Virus record (IMG/VR): IMGVR_UViG_3300047284_000202
Span: 1-64,000 of that record
Strand: one strand, 5' to 3'
DNA: 64,000 nt
From: a virus
Shown: positions 29,666 through 37,887 of the stretch, one piece after another
Layout of the letters: each line of letters opens with the position of its first letter
Position numbering within the stretch: position 1 is the first letter of the stretch
The notes under the pieces: generated by a model
The model's input: the letters and a program-made list of their open reading frames with translations, nothing else
What the model was told of the DNA's origin: nothing
Database searches by the model: none
Position numbers and translations under genes: made by a program

Positions 29666-29677
29666 TCTCTATATAAT
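29648..29677 (+). promoter_or_regulatory. Sigma70-type promoter for hli-petF
   Basis: TTGACA (29648-29653), 18-base spacer, TATAAT (29672-29677), 23 bases before the hli ATG. Perfect boxes suggest strong early transcription. Confidence 0.8.
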
Positions 29678-29699
29678 ACAGTCTGTTAAAAAACTTAAC

Positions 29700-29918
29700 A
29701 TGACCACAACGACTAATGAATTTGGCCAACAAAACATGTTTGCCAAAGAACCAACAATGTACATTTCTGAAGAGGTAATTGAAGCTATGGATAACGGTGT
29801 ATACGAAACTCACAACGAAAAAGCAGAACGTCTGAATGGTCGTCTTGCCATGATTGGATTTGTTGCTGCTGTCGGTGCATATCTAATGACTGGTCAGATT
29901 ATTCCTGGGATTCTCTGA
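29700..29918 (+). CDS. hli: High-light-inducible protein
   Basis: 72 residues. A polar N-terminal 38 residues precede the single chlorophyll a/b-binding helix: EKAERLNGRLAMIGFVAAVG, the E-x-x-N-G-R-x-A-M-x-G-F signature, ending MTGQIIPGIL. Hlips sit in the thylakoid membrane, bind chlorophyll and carotenoid and protect photosystems under stress. Carried by most T4-like cyanophages together with psbA. It has its own strong early promoter. Confidence 0.95.
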   Translation: MTTTTNEFGQQNMFAKEPTMYISEEVIEAMDNGVYETHNEKAERLNGRLAMIGFVAAVGAYLMTGQIIPGIL

Positions 29919-29931
29919 CATTCGATTGACA

Positions 29932-30018
29932 ATGACAGAACTCTTATTTACAATGACTAGTGTTGCCTTCTTTGTATTGTTGGCAGCATCCGTAGAAAAA
30001 CTTTGTGAAACTTACTAA
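29932..30018 (+). CDS. 28-residue single-helix peptide between hli and petF
   Basis: ATG 29932, TAA 30016-30018 overlapping the petF ATG. Sequence begins [20 protein letters not shown]; one transmembrane helix with a short charged tail. The size and place among photosynthesis genes recall small photosystem subunits, but I recognise none. Confidence 0.45.
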   Translation: MTELLFTMTSVAFFVLLAASVEKLCETY

Positions 30019-30308
30019 TGACCTATCAAATTACTCTTCGTTCCCCTGATGGAACCGAACAAACTATTCAGTGTGCTGAGGATCAATACATTCTCGAAGC
30101 AGCAGAAGAAGCAGGAGTAGATCTTCCTTCGTCATGTAAAGCTGGTGCCTGCTCTGCTTGTGCTGGCAAACTGATTGAAGGTGAAGTTGATAACGAGGAG
30201 CAATCGTTCCTTGATGATGATCAAATGGCAGATGGATGGGTGCTTACCTGTGTAGCATATCCTAAATCTGATTGTGTAATTCTAACCGAACAGGAAGAGA
30301 ATCTGTGA
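30018..30308 (+). CDS. petF: Plant-type [2Fe-2S] ferredoxin
   Basis: 96 residues. The cluster ligands are in [14 protein letters not shown] (C-x4-C-x2-C, about residues 40-48) plus VLTCVAYP near 78. The fold and length match photosynthetic ferredoxins. It would accept electrons from photosystem I and pass them to reductases such as those for nucleotides or bilins. It follows hli and overlaps the small peptide before it and the gene after it. Confidence 0.95.
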   Translation: MTYQITLRSPDGTEQTIQCAEDQYILEAAEEAGVDLPSSCKAGACSACAGKLIEGEVDNEEQSFLDDDQMADGWVLTCVAYPKSDCVILTEQEENL

Positions 30309-30466
30309 TTACAACTGGAGATATGTTAGGGCAATTTAGTCTTGCCCTTCAACAACTTATAGAAGAAGGTATCTGGGATAAAGACGACGAACTAGAAGTC
30401 AAAGTCGCAGGTACGTTAAAGAAAGATAAATTCATTGTCATTCAGAATAAAACCAAGAGGGGGTGA
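30305..30466 (+). CDS. 53-residue hypothetical protein, GTG start
   Basis: GTG inside the petF stop (GTGA), with AGGAAGAG upstream; ATG 30323 is the alternative. Sequence [20 protein letters not shown] then [20 protein letters not shown]. Often found next to petF in cyanophages, from memory; function unknown. Terminator overlaps its end. Confidence 0.5.
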   Translation: MITTGDMLGQFSLALQQLIEEGIWDKDDELEVKVAGTLKKDKFIVIQNKTKRG

Positions 30467-30478
30467 CCCCTCTTTTTT
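30455..30478 (+). terminator. Terminator between petF operon and psbA
   Basis: AAGAGGGG, loop GTGA, CCCCTCTT, T tract. Separates the early hli-petF transcript from the psbA unit. Confidence 0.8.
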
Positions 30479-30492
30479 CTTGTCCAGCCCCC

Positions 30493-30526
30493 TTGACAGG
30501 GTTTCCTGACCGTGCTATTATAAATA
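30493..30526 (+). promoter_or_regulatory. Stacked early (sigma70) and late promoters of psbA
   Basis: TTGACA (30493-30498), 17-base spacer, TATTAT (30516-30521). The -10 box overlaps TATAAATA (30519-30526). psbA could thus be read by the host sigma factor early and by the phage late sigma (gp55 type) later. Confidence 0.7.
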
Positions 30527-30588
30527 AATGTTAAGGGATGGAAACATTCTTTAATAATTTATTCCCCCAATTACTCGGAGTATTATCT

Positions 30589-31668
30589 ATGGTTGCTACT
30601 ATTGCTCAACGTAGGCAAGAAAGCACATGGGAACAGTTCTGTGAGTGGGTAACATCAACCGATAACCGTCTTTATGTCGGTTGGTTCGGAGTCCTGATGA
30701 TTCCTTGCCTGCTTGCTGCTACTATCTGTTTCATTGTTGCTTTTATTGCTGCACCTCCCGTCGATATTGACGGTATCCGTGAACCTGTTGCTGGTTCACT
30801 CATGTACGGAAACAACATTATCTCTGGTGCTGTTGTTCCCTCGTCTAATGCTATTGGACTGCACTTTTATCCCATTTGGGAAGCACTTAGCCTCGATGAG
30901 TGGCTATATAATGGTGGACCATTCCAACTGGTCGTCTTCCATTTTCTAATTGGTATCTATGCCTACATGGGTCGTGAATGGGAACTATCTTACCGACTGG
31001 GTATGCGTCCTTGGATTTGTGTTGCCTACTCTGCACCCGTTGCTGCTGCTAGCGCAGTGTTTCTGGTCTATCCCTTCGGTCAAGGATCCTTCTCTGATGC
31101 AATGCCTCTGGGGATTTCGGGAACTTTCAACTACATGCTTGTTTTCCAGGCAGAACACAACATTCTCATGCATCCTTTCCACATGCTGGGAGTTGCTGGG
31201 GTCTTCGGTGGTTCTCTTTTCTCTGCTATGCACGGATCTCTTGTCACCTCTAGTCTTGTACGTGAGACTACAGAAACTGAATCCCAAAACTACGGATACA
31301 AGTTTGGACAAGAAGAAGAGACCTACAACATTGTCGCAGCTCATGGATACTTTGGACGACTCATTTTCCAGTATGCAAGCTTCAACAACAGTCGCAGTCT
31401 TCACTTTTTCCTTGCTGCTTGGCCTGTTGTTGGTATTTGGTTTACTGCTCTTGGTGTTAGCACTATGGCATTCAACTTGAATGGTTTCAACTTTAACCAG
31501 TCGATCGTTGATAGTCAGAACCGTGTGATTCCTACTTGGGCAGACATCCTGAACCGTGGTGGTCTGGGTATGGAAGTGATGCATGAACGTAATGCTCACA
31601 ACTTCCCTCTTGACCTTGCTGCTGCTGATATGACTCCTGTAGCACTCACAGCACCTGCAATCGGTTGA
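30589..31668 (+). CDS. psbA: Photosystem II reaction centre protein D1
   Basis: 359 residues from ATG 30589. This start puts TyrZ at residue 161 and the pheophytin-contact residue at exactly 130, as in canonical D1; ATG 30538 would add 17 hydrophobic residues. Residue 130 is Glu (MGREWELSY), the D1:2-type form. QEFCEW-type start ([12 protein letters not shown]), the [13 protein letters not shown] helix and the C-terminal [10 protein letters not shown] processing region are intact. Phage D1 replaces fast-turning host D1 so photosynthesis continues during infection. No intron is seen. An HNH gene follows. Confidence 0.97.
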   Translation: MVATIAQRRQESTWEQFCEWVTSTDNRLYVGWFGVLMIPCLLAATICFIVAFIAAPPVDIDGIREPVAGSLMYGNNIISGAVVPSSNAIGLHFYPIWEALSLDEWLYNGGPFQLVVFHFLIGIYAYMGREWELSYRLGMRPWICVAYSAPVAAASAVFLVYPFGQGSFSDAMPLGISGTFNYMLVFQAEHNILMHPFHMLGVAGVFGGSLFSAMHGSLVTSSLVRETTETESQNYGYKFGQEEETYNIVAAHGYFGRLIFQYASFNNSRSLHFFLAAWPVVGIWFTALGVSTMAFNLNGFNFNQSIVDSQNRVIPTWADILNRGGLGMEVMHERNAHNFPLDLAAADMTPVALTAPAIG

Positions 31669-31681
31669 TACTCGGATTCCT

Positions 31682-31698
31682 AATAAACGACGTTTATT
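31682..31698. repeat. Palindrome after psbA
   Basis: AATAAACG-A-CGTTTATT, 8-bp arms around one base, 14 bases after the psbA stop and before its terminator. Possibly an RNA 3'-end structure or a nuclease recognition site. Confidence 0.4.
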
Positions 31699-31710
31699 GA
31701 GAAAACAACT

Positions 31711-31738
31711 AAACCACTCCTTCGGGGGTGGTTTTTTT
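31711..31738 (+). terminator. psbA terminator
   Basis: AAACCAC..CC, loop TTCG, GG..GTGGTTT and seven T. Ends the psbA transcript. Confidence 0.85.
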
Positions 31739-31743
31739 GTAAC

Positions 31744-31751
31744 AATAAATA
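31744..31751 (+). promoter_or_regulatory. T4-type late promoter box AATAAATA
   Basis: NATAAATA 21 bases before the HNH ATG at 31772, directly after the psbA terminator. Confidence 0.55.
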
Positions 31752-31771
31752 AATGTAAGTTGCAAATACTT

Positions 31772-32146
31772 ATGGGTCCCCAACACTCGTTTAAGTCCTA
31801 CTTGTACAATCTGGAAACAACAAGTAAAGCAGAAGCAAAACGAATGTGGAAAAGAAGTATAAAAGAACAATGGGAACATAAGTGTGCCTACTGTGAGTCA
31901 GAAGAAAATATCACACTAGATCATATTCTTCCTCAGTGTAAGGGTGGACTTGATGTTAAGACTAACGTAGTTGCTTGCTGTCATTCTTGCAATCAGGATA
32001 AGGGACATACACCTTGGGAAGAGTGGTACTTCAATCAACATTTCTTTTCTCATGAAAATTATGAGAAGATTAATAACTGGATGAAACCAGATAGACCTAC
32101 TAATCTTTATGCATATCCACCCAGAAAGAATTACATTCCAAAGTAA
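31772..32146 (+). CDS. HNH endonuclease downstream of psbA
   Basis: 124 residues; ATG 31772 is chosen because the frame upstream runs through the terminator. HNH core: KCAYCESEE, ITLDHILPQCKGG, NVVACCHSCNQDKGHTPWEE, with paired CxxC and D-H. A free-standing HNH gene next to an intronless psbA recalls the homing endonuclease F-CphI reported beside intron-bearing psbA in phage S-PM2. It may promote psbA-region transfer between phages; that is inference. Confidence 0.85.
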   Translation: MGPQHSFKSYLYNLETTSKAEAKRMWKRSIKEQWEHKCAYCESEENITLDHILPQCKGGLDVKTNVVACCHSCNQDKGHTPWEEWYFNQHFFSHENYEKINNWMKPDRPTNLYAYPPRKNYIPK

Positions 32147-32180
32147 CTAAATATTGTACACAGAATTTGGTGATTATGAA

Positions 32181-32525
32181 ATGAGAAATGGAATTAAAGT
32201 GGGTCGTCATGCTATCTTTGAATTATATGGTTGTGAATCATCACTCTTGGATGATGAACAATATATCGTAGATAGTCTTACTAGAGTTGCAGAAGAATTA
32301 GGTGCAACAGTATTGTCCACTTCAAGCCATAAATTTTCACCACAAGGAGTAACAGCAATACTGCTGTTATCGGAAAGTCATATAAGTATTCATACATGGC
32401 CAGAGAAACAATTTGCCACATGTGATATCTTTACTTGTGGAACATGTGTCCCCGAGGATGGAATTGAAATTTTTAAATCAAAGTTCAAAGCAACAGAAAC
32501 AAACTCTATAGTTTTCGATAGATAA
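32181..32525 (+). CDS. speD: S-adenosylmethionine decarboxylase proenzyme
   Basis: 114 residues from ATG 32181; a TTG at 32154 is an alternative. GRHAIFELYGCE starts the fold, and LSESHISIHTWPE contains the Glu-Ser-His self-cleavage site that forms the pyruvoyl cofactor. CDIFTCG follows. The enzyme makes decarboxylated SAM for polyamine synthesis; polyamines condense DNA and affect photosynthesis. A known cyanophage auxiliary gene. Its TAA overlaps the next ATG. Confidence 0.9.
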   Translation: MRNGIKVGRHAIFELYGCESSLLDDEQYIVDSLTRVAEELGATVLSTSSHKFSPQGVTAILLLSESHISIHTWPEKQFATCDIFTCGTCVPEDGIEIFKSKFKATETNSIVFDR

Positions 32526-35482
32526 TGGCAGATACAAACAAAGGACAAACTAATAATCCAGATCAGCATTGTTATACCAATGAGGAACCAACACAAGATG
32601 CTGGTGAATACTATAGAAGTTTTGTGCGTGATCCAAGGACTGTTTTTAGTCCTGCTCCACAAATGCCTGACCCTGTGCGTGGGTTGTCAGATAACTTGGA
32701 TCAACTTTGTTATCCATCTGAAGCACCAATGTCTATTGCTTCTTATGTACCAGAAGAGGAAGGACTTAAATTACCTTCTTTTACTTTCGAAGGTCCAATA
32801 GATATCTGTAAATGGATTCCTGACCTTTGTGATAAACTACCAAAAACATTTTCCATTGACTTTGATGGTGTCAAACCATGCATAGTTCTTGAGGGTGATG
32901 AATGTTATGATCCAACTGAGTGGGATTTTGAACCAAACTCTTGTATTCAAGATGCAATTGAATGTATCTTCAAACCATTTTCTCAGGCTGGTGGATGGTT
33001 GCCAACTGCTTCTGACTGTGACACATTTTATCCACCAGGTTTTAATAGAAACCCAGACAATAAGACTTGTATTTTGAATTGTGTTCCAGAAAGAATTCCA
33101 GTCTATGAATGGAAGTGGAATGGTAGTGATAAAACAGATTACTACTACACAACAAATGAAAATGAAACTCCTTCTGGATATGTGAGAGTTAGACCTGCAT
33201 CATCTGGTGGTTCTGTTGCTAAGATTTCCATCTCCACTGCACAATCTGCTGGTGTATATCAGCAAGGTAATTGGAAAGAGATGAAAATTGACAAGTCATA
33301 TGTCAACGAGGCAGGTAATTTGTGGTGGCCAAGTCTTCCTAATAAAAAATTTGAAGGTAAGTTTAGACTTGGAAATAAAGGTGCAGTGGTCGAGATGATC
33401 ATTGCTGGAAAACGTGATGGTGGTGAATGGGATACCAGATATGTTCTGAAAGGATTTGAGAATAGAGGTGACGGATATACAGTTGGGGAAACATATGAAC
33501 TCAGATCTTTAGATAGTAGTAATACTCTTCTTGGGTATGTTCAAATCTCAGAAATCAAATCCCAAGAACCTAGTTTTTACATTCTCAAAAATGCACAGAT
33601 GAATTCATCTGGAAATGTCGTTCCCCTATATCATCTGTTCTCTTCCAGCAGACAGGATAGTTTGTTAACGACAGATTTATCTGCAGAATCTAATAGAATT
33701 AGTAATGGATCATATGTAGTTAAGGGTATTTTGGGTTATGTTTTCAAGAACAAAGATAATGTAGATGATTATCTTTGTGAAGGTGAGACTATTACTAGTC
33801 TCTATCGTTATTATCAAAGTTCTGCTGCAGGTGGTGGGCAGACTCATGTTGACCATAGGTACAGTACTATTCCCCTTGCTGTTAATGAACAACTAAAACC
33901 AGGTGAGAAAAAGTTATACTATAAAATTCCATTTCAACCTTTGAGTCCTATTATAATTCGTTATAAGGCACAAAGAGGAAGTGCAGGAAAGAAAAGTTCC
34001 TGGGGATATTATTTTGCAAATGAATCTGGAATCCCTCAAGTTGGTTATGTCCTCAGAAAGAACATGACAGACTCTGTTGCATCAGCTAATGTTGAACTAT
34101 CCGTAAATACGTTGTCAACGTATGCTGGTGGATATATTGGATTCTTTTTAATTCCTGGTGGAAATGCAGATACAAATATTTCTGATGGATCTCAGGTAAC
34201 TTTTACTGAGGTCTCAATTAATGGTCAACGAGGATATCGAGCTTATGTGAATGGCAACTTAGTATATGCTAGAGCAGGTGTTTCTGGAAATTCTAATGGA
34301 GGGGAAAATTATATTTTCTTCAGTGATAATCAATTAAATCCATATCAAAAAACCTGGACTCGTTGGAGTGGTAAGATTCAGGGATGGGAGGATTGGTATG
34401 GTGGAGATGATGATTATGATGATATTAAAGTTGACTACAATGTAAAGTGGAAAACTGGTACAAATTACAAGGCAGAAGGAATTCAATGCTATCTGTTTAA
34501 AGATGATGTACTACCAAAAGTTTACATGACATCTCAAGTTAGAGTTGGTTGTGAGGCTGATAGACTATTCAAAACTTCATTTAAAGATCCAATTATAAAA
34601 AGATTAGGATGTGGATCTACGGTTGATGGCACATATCAATCTGGAACTTGCACAGGAAATTATGTTGTAACCACAAACTGTGATCAAACAATCACATGTA
34701 GAATGGATGGTGATATTACATTAATGTCTTGGGGTTGTGATGTTCTCAGTGATTTCAAAGAAACATCTTGGAGAATGAGGTTCACTAAAAATGGTGAATA
34801 TATTTTAGATGAAGTTTATTCCGCAGCAACCTTCCCCAAAAAGGGAAGAGTTTTGCATCCAACATTTGATGTGAAGGCTGGTGATAGTTTGAGGTTTGAA
34901 TTGTTAGAGATTCAATCTGGATCTCCCAATGGAATCGTATTCCCTAAAATTAGTTTGTATGATGAATTGAATGAGATTCATGAATCAGTTATCAACATAA
35001 CTATTAATACAAAATCACATGATACAACATCATACACAACATCAGTTGCTAATGATGGAACTGGCATTAAACAGATTAGAATTGAGAGCAGTGATGGAAC
35101 ACAATCTGTAATTGGATATGATAATAATGCTACTCAAGCATCACTGATTGTAAATGATGGTGATAACTTATGGAGAAAAATTAAAGCATCTGATAGAAAC
35201 GATACTTTATATCAAAGAGTTTCTTATTCTTTCCAGAAGAGTAATCAGGGAACCAATGGTCCTCTCGATGCAATTATTCAAGTTAGAGTTGAACCTGTTA
35301 TGGGATCTAATAATAGATACCAAACAAAAGTCACTATCGAACAGGTAGTATTCAAAGGAAGAGGATTTGCAGTTGGAGATAAAATTGTGTTAGACTGGCC
35401 CAATGCCATGTATGTTGGTACGACAAGGATTCCTCAGAATAAAAAATTTCAATTTAAATTGACAGTAACAGGTGTTAACTAA
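32525..35482 (+). CDS. Large virion structural protein with lectin-like repeats (DUF5648-like)
   Basis: 985 residues. The N-terminal 190 residues are Cys/Pro-rich (DICKWIPDLCDK, NSCIQDAIECIF). From about 195, IPVYEWKWNGSDKTDYYYTT and later VVPLYHLFSSSRQDSLLTT look like two copies of the W/Y-x-F-x-x-x-x-x-D-x-x-x-T-T surface repeat known as DUF5648. The middle is beta-rich with Gly and Tyr (GGDDDYDDIKVDYNVKW), and the C-terminal 350 residues include CGSTVDGTYQSGTC. No signal peptide. Probably a tail- or surface-exposed adhesin; the exact place in the virion is unknown. Confidence 0.6.
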   Translation: MADTNKGQTNNPDQHCYTNEEPTQDAGEYYRSFVRDPRTVFSPAPQMPDPVRGLSDNLDQLCYPSEAPMSIASYVPEEEGLKLPSFTFEGPIDICKWIPDLCDKLPKTFSIDFDGVKPCIVLEGDECYDPTEWDFEPNSCIQDAIECIFKPFSQAGGWLPTASDCDTFYPPGFNRNPDNKTCILNCVPERIPVYEWKWNGSDKTDYYYTTNENETPSGYVRVRPASSGGSVAKISISTAQSAGVYQQGNWKEMKIDKSYVNEAGNLWWPSLPNKKFEGKFRLGNKGAVVEMIIAGKRDGGEWDTRYVLKGFENRGDGYTVGETYELRSLDSSNTLLGYVQISEIKSQEPSFYILKNAQMNSSGNVVPLYHLFSSSRQDSLLTTDLSAESNRISNGSYVVKGILGYVFKNKDNVDDYLCEGETITSLYRYYQSSAAGGGQTHVDHRYSTIPLAVNEQLKPGEKKLYYKIPFQPLSPIIIRYKAQRGSAGKKSSWGYYFANESGIPQVGYVLRKNMTDSVASANVELSVNTLSTYAGGYIGFFLIPGGNADTNISDGSQVTFTEVSINGQRGYRAYVNGNLVYARAGVSGNSNGGENYIFFSDNQLNPYQKTWTRWSGKIQGWEDWYGGDDDYDDIKVDYNVKWKTGTNYKAEGIQCYLFKDDVLPKVYMTSQVRVGCEADRLFKTSFKDPIIKRLGCGSTVDGTYQSGTCTGNYVVTTNCDQTITCRMDGDITLMSWGCDVLSDFKETSWRMRFTKNGEYILDEVYSAATFPKKGRVLHPTFDVKAGDSLRFELLEIQSGSPNGIVFPKISLYDELNEIHESVINITINTKSHDTTSYTTSVANDGTGIKQIRIESSDGTQSVIGYDNNATQASLIVNDGDNLWRKIKASDRNDTLYQRVSYSFQKSNQGTNGPLDAIIQVRVEPVMGSNNRYQTKVTIEQVVFKGRGFAVGDKIVLDWPNAMYVGTTRIPQNKKFQFKLTVTGVN

Positions 35483-35769
35483 TGAATGATTTTAATTTAG
35501 AACCAGAAATTGAATCTGCTGCCAAACGCAACAGTAACTGGGATAGGAAACTTGCAAGTTCGATTATGGAACTTCAGGATCTCCAATCCGTAATGAAAAA
35601 ATATGAAAGTGATCCAGCAGAGATGCGAAAGCAAATCAAAAAGGTAAGAAAGTATCACAAGTCTCCCCTTGCCGCAATTAAAGTTTTGGATATCCCCAAA
35701 GAGAGCTTGACAAATCCTGTGGACCTTGCTATGCTAGATAATGTGGATGAAAATCCATTACAACCTTAA
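35482..35769 (+). CDS. 95-residue charged helical protein
   Basis: ATG overlaps the previous stop; TAA overlaps the next in-frame ATG (TAATG). ASSIMELQDLQSVMKKYESD and EMRKQIKKVRKYHKSP suggest long helices. No function known. A sigma70-type promoter for the porin gene lies near its end. Confidence 0.6.
   Translation: MNDFNLEPEIESAAKRNSNWDRKLASSIMELQDLQSVMKKYESDPAEMRKQIKKVRKYHKSPLAAIKVLDIPKESLTNPVDLAMLDNVDENPLQP
35707..35735 (+). promoter_or_regulatory. Sigma70-type promoter for the porin gene
   Basis: TTGACA (35707-35712), 17-base spacer, TATGCT (35730-35735), 49 bases before ATG 35784. It would allow porin expression early, independently of the late structural operon. Confidence 0.6.
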
Positions 35770-35783
35770 TGATACTAATGTTT

Positions 35784-37262
35784 ATGAAACTCAATCAACT
35801 GATGCTTGCACCTGTTGCTCTGGGAATGGTTGCTCCTGTTGCTGCGAATGCCGCAGACCTTAATATGGCAGCAGTCAATCAATATTCCTCAGAACAGGTT
35901 ACAAGTGTTTCGCAACTGTCTGATGTCCGTCCTACCGATTGGGCATATCAGGCACTCACTAATCTCGTTGACCGTTATGGTTGCGTTGCTGGTTATCCTA
36001 ACGGCACCTATGGTGGTGGTCGTGCTATGACTCGTTATGAGGCAGCAGCACTTCTGAATGCTTGTCTCGATCGTGTGACTGAAGTTACTGATGAACTCAA
36101 ACGTCTTACTAGTGAGTTTGCTGCTGAACTTACTGTTCTTCGTGGTCGTGTTGACGGACTTGAAGCTAAAGTTGGTCAACTGGAAGCAACTCAATTCTCT
36201 ACCACTACCAAACTGAAGGGTGAAGCAAATTTCATTCTCGGTGGTGTTCCTGGTGCTCGTACCACGAACGGTGCTAATGTTGGAAACACTGCTTTCAACT
36301 ATGATCTTCGTCTGAACTTTGATACTTCGTTTACTGGTAAGGACTTGCTCCGTACTCGTCTTCGTTCTGGCAACTTCAGTGCTCAACCTTTCGGTTCCAG
36401 TTCTTCAATCCTGAAACTGGATAAGGCAGAGACTTACGAAAATCAAGTTACTCTTGACCGTCTGTACTACAGTTTCCCTGCACTTGCTAAGGGTGTAACT
36501 CTTACTGCAGGTCCTCTGGTTCGTAACACTGAGATGGCATGGATTCCTACTGCCTACCGTTCAGAAATCCTTGACTTCTTCACCACTGCTGGTGTTCCTG
36601 GTGTCTATAACAAGGCAACTGGAGCTGGTTTCGGTGCTCAGTATGTTCAACCTGGTAAGAAAGGTGGATTTGTTGCTGGTGTAAACTATGTTGCCCAAAA
36701 TGGTGATAACAGTGACACTGGTGTGTTCAATGAGCAAGGTGCTCTGAATACCCTGGCACAAATCGGTTATCGTGCCCCTCAGTACGGTATTGCTTTTGGT
36801 TATCGTTATGGTACTCAAGGCACCCGTGTTCGTACCTACAATGGTCTTCTCGGTGCTAACGGTACTCTTGCTGCTAACCAAACCTCGAATGGTTATGCTG
36901 TGAATGCTTACTGGCAACCCAAGACATCTGGCATCATTCCTTCTGTGAGTGGTGGTTATGGTTGGAACACTGTCAGTGGACCTTCGACTCCTAGAAATGC
37001 AACCAACACCTCTACTTGGTTTGCTGGTCTTCAGTGGAGTGATGTGTTCGGCAAAGGCAATGGTGCTGGTATTGCTTATGGTCAACCTGGCAATGCTGCT
37101 GGTCTCAGTGAGAAAGCTGGTCTGCTTGAAATTTTCTATAAGTATCGTGTAAGTGATAACATCAGCATTACTCCTGCTGTTATCTACGTTGCTAATAACC
37201 AAGCATTCCAAGGTTCTTCCTCTAACTGGGGTGGTGTGATTCAGACGAAGTTTACGTTCTGA
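35784..37262 (+). CDS. Cyanobacterial-type outer-membrane porin (SLH + OprB)
   Basis: 492 residues; ATG 35784 gives the host-like start MKLNQLMLAPVALGMVAPVA with a cleavable signal ending ANA/ADL. ATG 35769, coupled to the previous stop, is the alternative. An SLH domain follows (LSDVRPTDWAYQALTNLVDR, CVAGYPNGTY, MTRYEAAALLNACLDRV), then a periplasmic coiled coil (VLRGRVDGLEAKVGQLEATQ), then a long beta-barrel of the OprB carbohydrate-selective type ending in Phe (VIQTKFTF), the Bam recognition residue. The layout and wording match Synechococcus SomA/SomB porins. Codon use resembles psbA. It is probably host-acquired. It may change nutrient uptake or mask phage receptors; both are inference. 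Confidence 0.9.
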   Translation: MKLNQLMLAPVALGMVAPVAANAADLNMAAVNQYSSEQVTSVSQLSDVRPTDWAYQALTNLVDRYGCVAGYPNGTYGGGRAMTRYEAAALLNACLDRVTEVTDELKRLTSEFAAELTVLRGRVDGLEAKVGQLEATQFSTTTKLKGEANFILGGVPGARTTNGANVGNTAFNYDLRLNFDTSFTGKDLLRTRLRSGNFSAQPFGSSSSILKLDKAETYENQVTLDRLYYSFPALAKGVTLTAGPLVRNTEMAWIPTAYRSEILDFFTTAGVPGVYNKATGAGFGAQYVQPGKKGGFVAGVNYVAQNGDNSDTGVFNEQGALNTLAQIGYRAPQYGIAFGYRYGTQGTRVRTYNGLLGANGTLAANQTSNGYAVNAYWQPKTSGIIPSVSGGYGWNTVSGPSTPRNATNTSTWFAGLQWSDVFGKGNGAGIAYGQPGNAAGLSEKAGLLEIFYKYRVSDNISITPAVIYVANNQAFQGSSSNWGGVIQTKFTF

Positions 37263-37264
37263 TA

Positions 37265-37287
37265 CCTTCGGGGGGTTGACGGACCCC
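37265..37287 (+). terminator. Candidate terminator after the porin gene
   Basis: GGGGGG, eight-base loop, CCCCCC, followed by TTCC only, so termination may be weak. The -35 box of the tRNA-Ser promoter lies in its loop. Confidence 0.45.
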
Positions 37288-37305
37288 CCTTCCACCATAT
37301 ATAAT
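37276..37305 (+). promoter_or_regulatory. Sigma70-type promoter of tRNA-Ser with inverted repeat around -10
   Basis: TTGACG (37276-37281), 18-base spacer, TATAAT (37300-37305). The -10 box is bracketed by CCACCA (about 37292-37297) and TGGTGG, an inverted repeat that could be an operator. Confidence 0.6.
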
Positions 37306-37322
37306 GTGGTGGTCAAACAAAT

Positions 37323-37407
37323 GGAAGTGTGGCCGAGTGGTTGAAGGCACTTGTCTTGAAAACAAGCATGGTGAAAGCCATCGTGGGTTCGAATCCTACC
37401 ACTTCCG
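37323..37407 (+). tRNA. tRNA-Ser(TGA)
   Basis: Acceptor GGAAGTG/CACTTCC, anticodon loop CTTGAAA, long variable arm, T arm GTGGG TTCGAAT CCTAC. The following 134 bases to tRNA-Pro hold no gene but do hold the inverted repeat TTATCACA/TGTGATAA and a GTAAGT/ACTTAC hairpin. Confidence 0.94.
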
Positions 37408-37541
37408 TTGGTACTCGTTAGGCAGATAGCCTAGAAGGAGACCAAATTATCACATGCGCCTGGAGATAAACTTGTCTGCTGTGATAAGATAGAGGGTAAG
37501 TCACTGTTATATCCTTGAGGTATATCACACTTACTCCATCT

Positions 37542-37615
37542 CGGAATGTAGCTCAGTTTGGTAGAGCACTGCTTTTGGGAAGCAGGGGCCGTAGGTTCGA
37601 ATCCTATCATTCCGA
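37542..37615 (+). tRNA. tRNA-Pro(TGG)
   Basis: Acceptor CGGAATG/CATTCCG, anticodon loop TTTGGGA, T arm GTAGG TTCGAAT CCTAT, discriminator A. Confidence 0.94.
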
Positions 37616-37637
37616 TTCCGTAAATAATGGAGCAAAG

Positions 37638-37886
37638 ATGTCAACACCTAACGTAACTGTAATTTATACCAAGAAAGGTTGTCCCTTTTGCGATAAGATT
37701 AAAGAGGTTTATAATCTCAAGGGGTGGAGTTATACTGAGTATGTTCTTGATGAACAATTCAATAGGGACCAATTCTATAATGAGTTCGGACCTGGTGCGA
37801 CATTCCCACAAGTCATTATTGATAATAAGAAGACTGGTGGAGCATCCGATACTATTCAATACTTTAAAAATAATGGTTTAGTCTGA
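37638..37886 (+). CDS. grx: Glutaredoxin
   Basis: 82 residues; GGAG precedes ATG 37638, and the frame upstream is tRNA sequence. The active site CPFC (residues 15-18) follows VTVIYTKKG. The cis-Pro strand TFPQVIIDN and GGASDTIQYF complete the thioredoxin fold. It probably reduces NrdA's C-terminal CxxC. A shorter, phage-type glutaredoxin. Confidence 0.92.
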   Translation: MSTPNVTVIYTKKGCPFCDKIKEVYNLKGWSYTEYVLDEQFNRDQFYNEFGPGATFPQVIIDNKKTGGASDTIQYFKNNGLV

Positions 37887-37887
37887 C

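Noticed and set aside
30538-30588. A 17-residue N-terminal extension of D1
   Set aside because: Starting at 30589 puts Glu at 130 and Tyr at 161, the canonical D1 numbering, so the extension is not part of D1.
30589-31668. Group I intron in psbA
   Set aside because: The D1 reading frame is uninterrupted.
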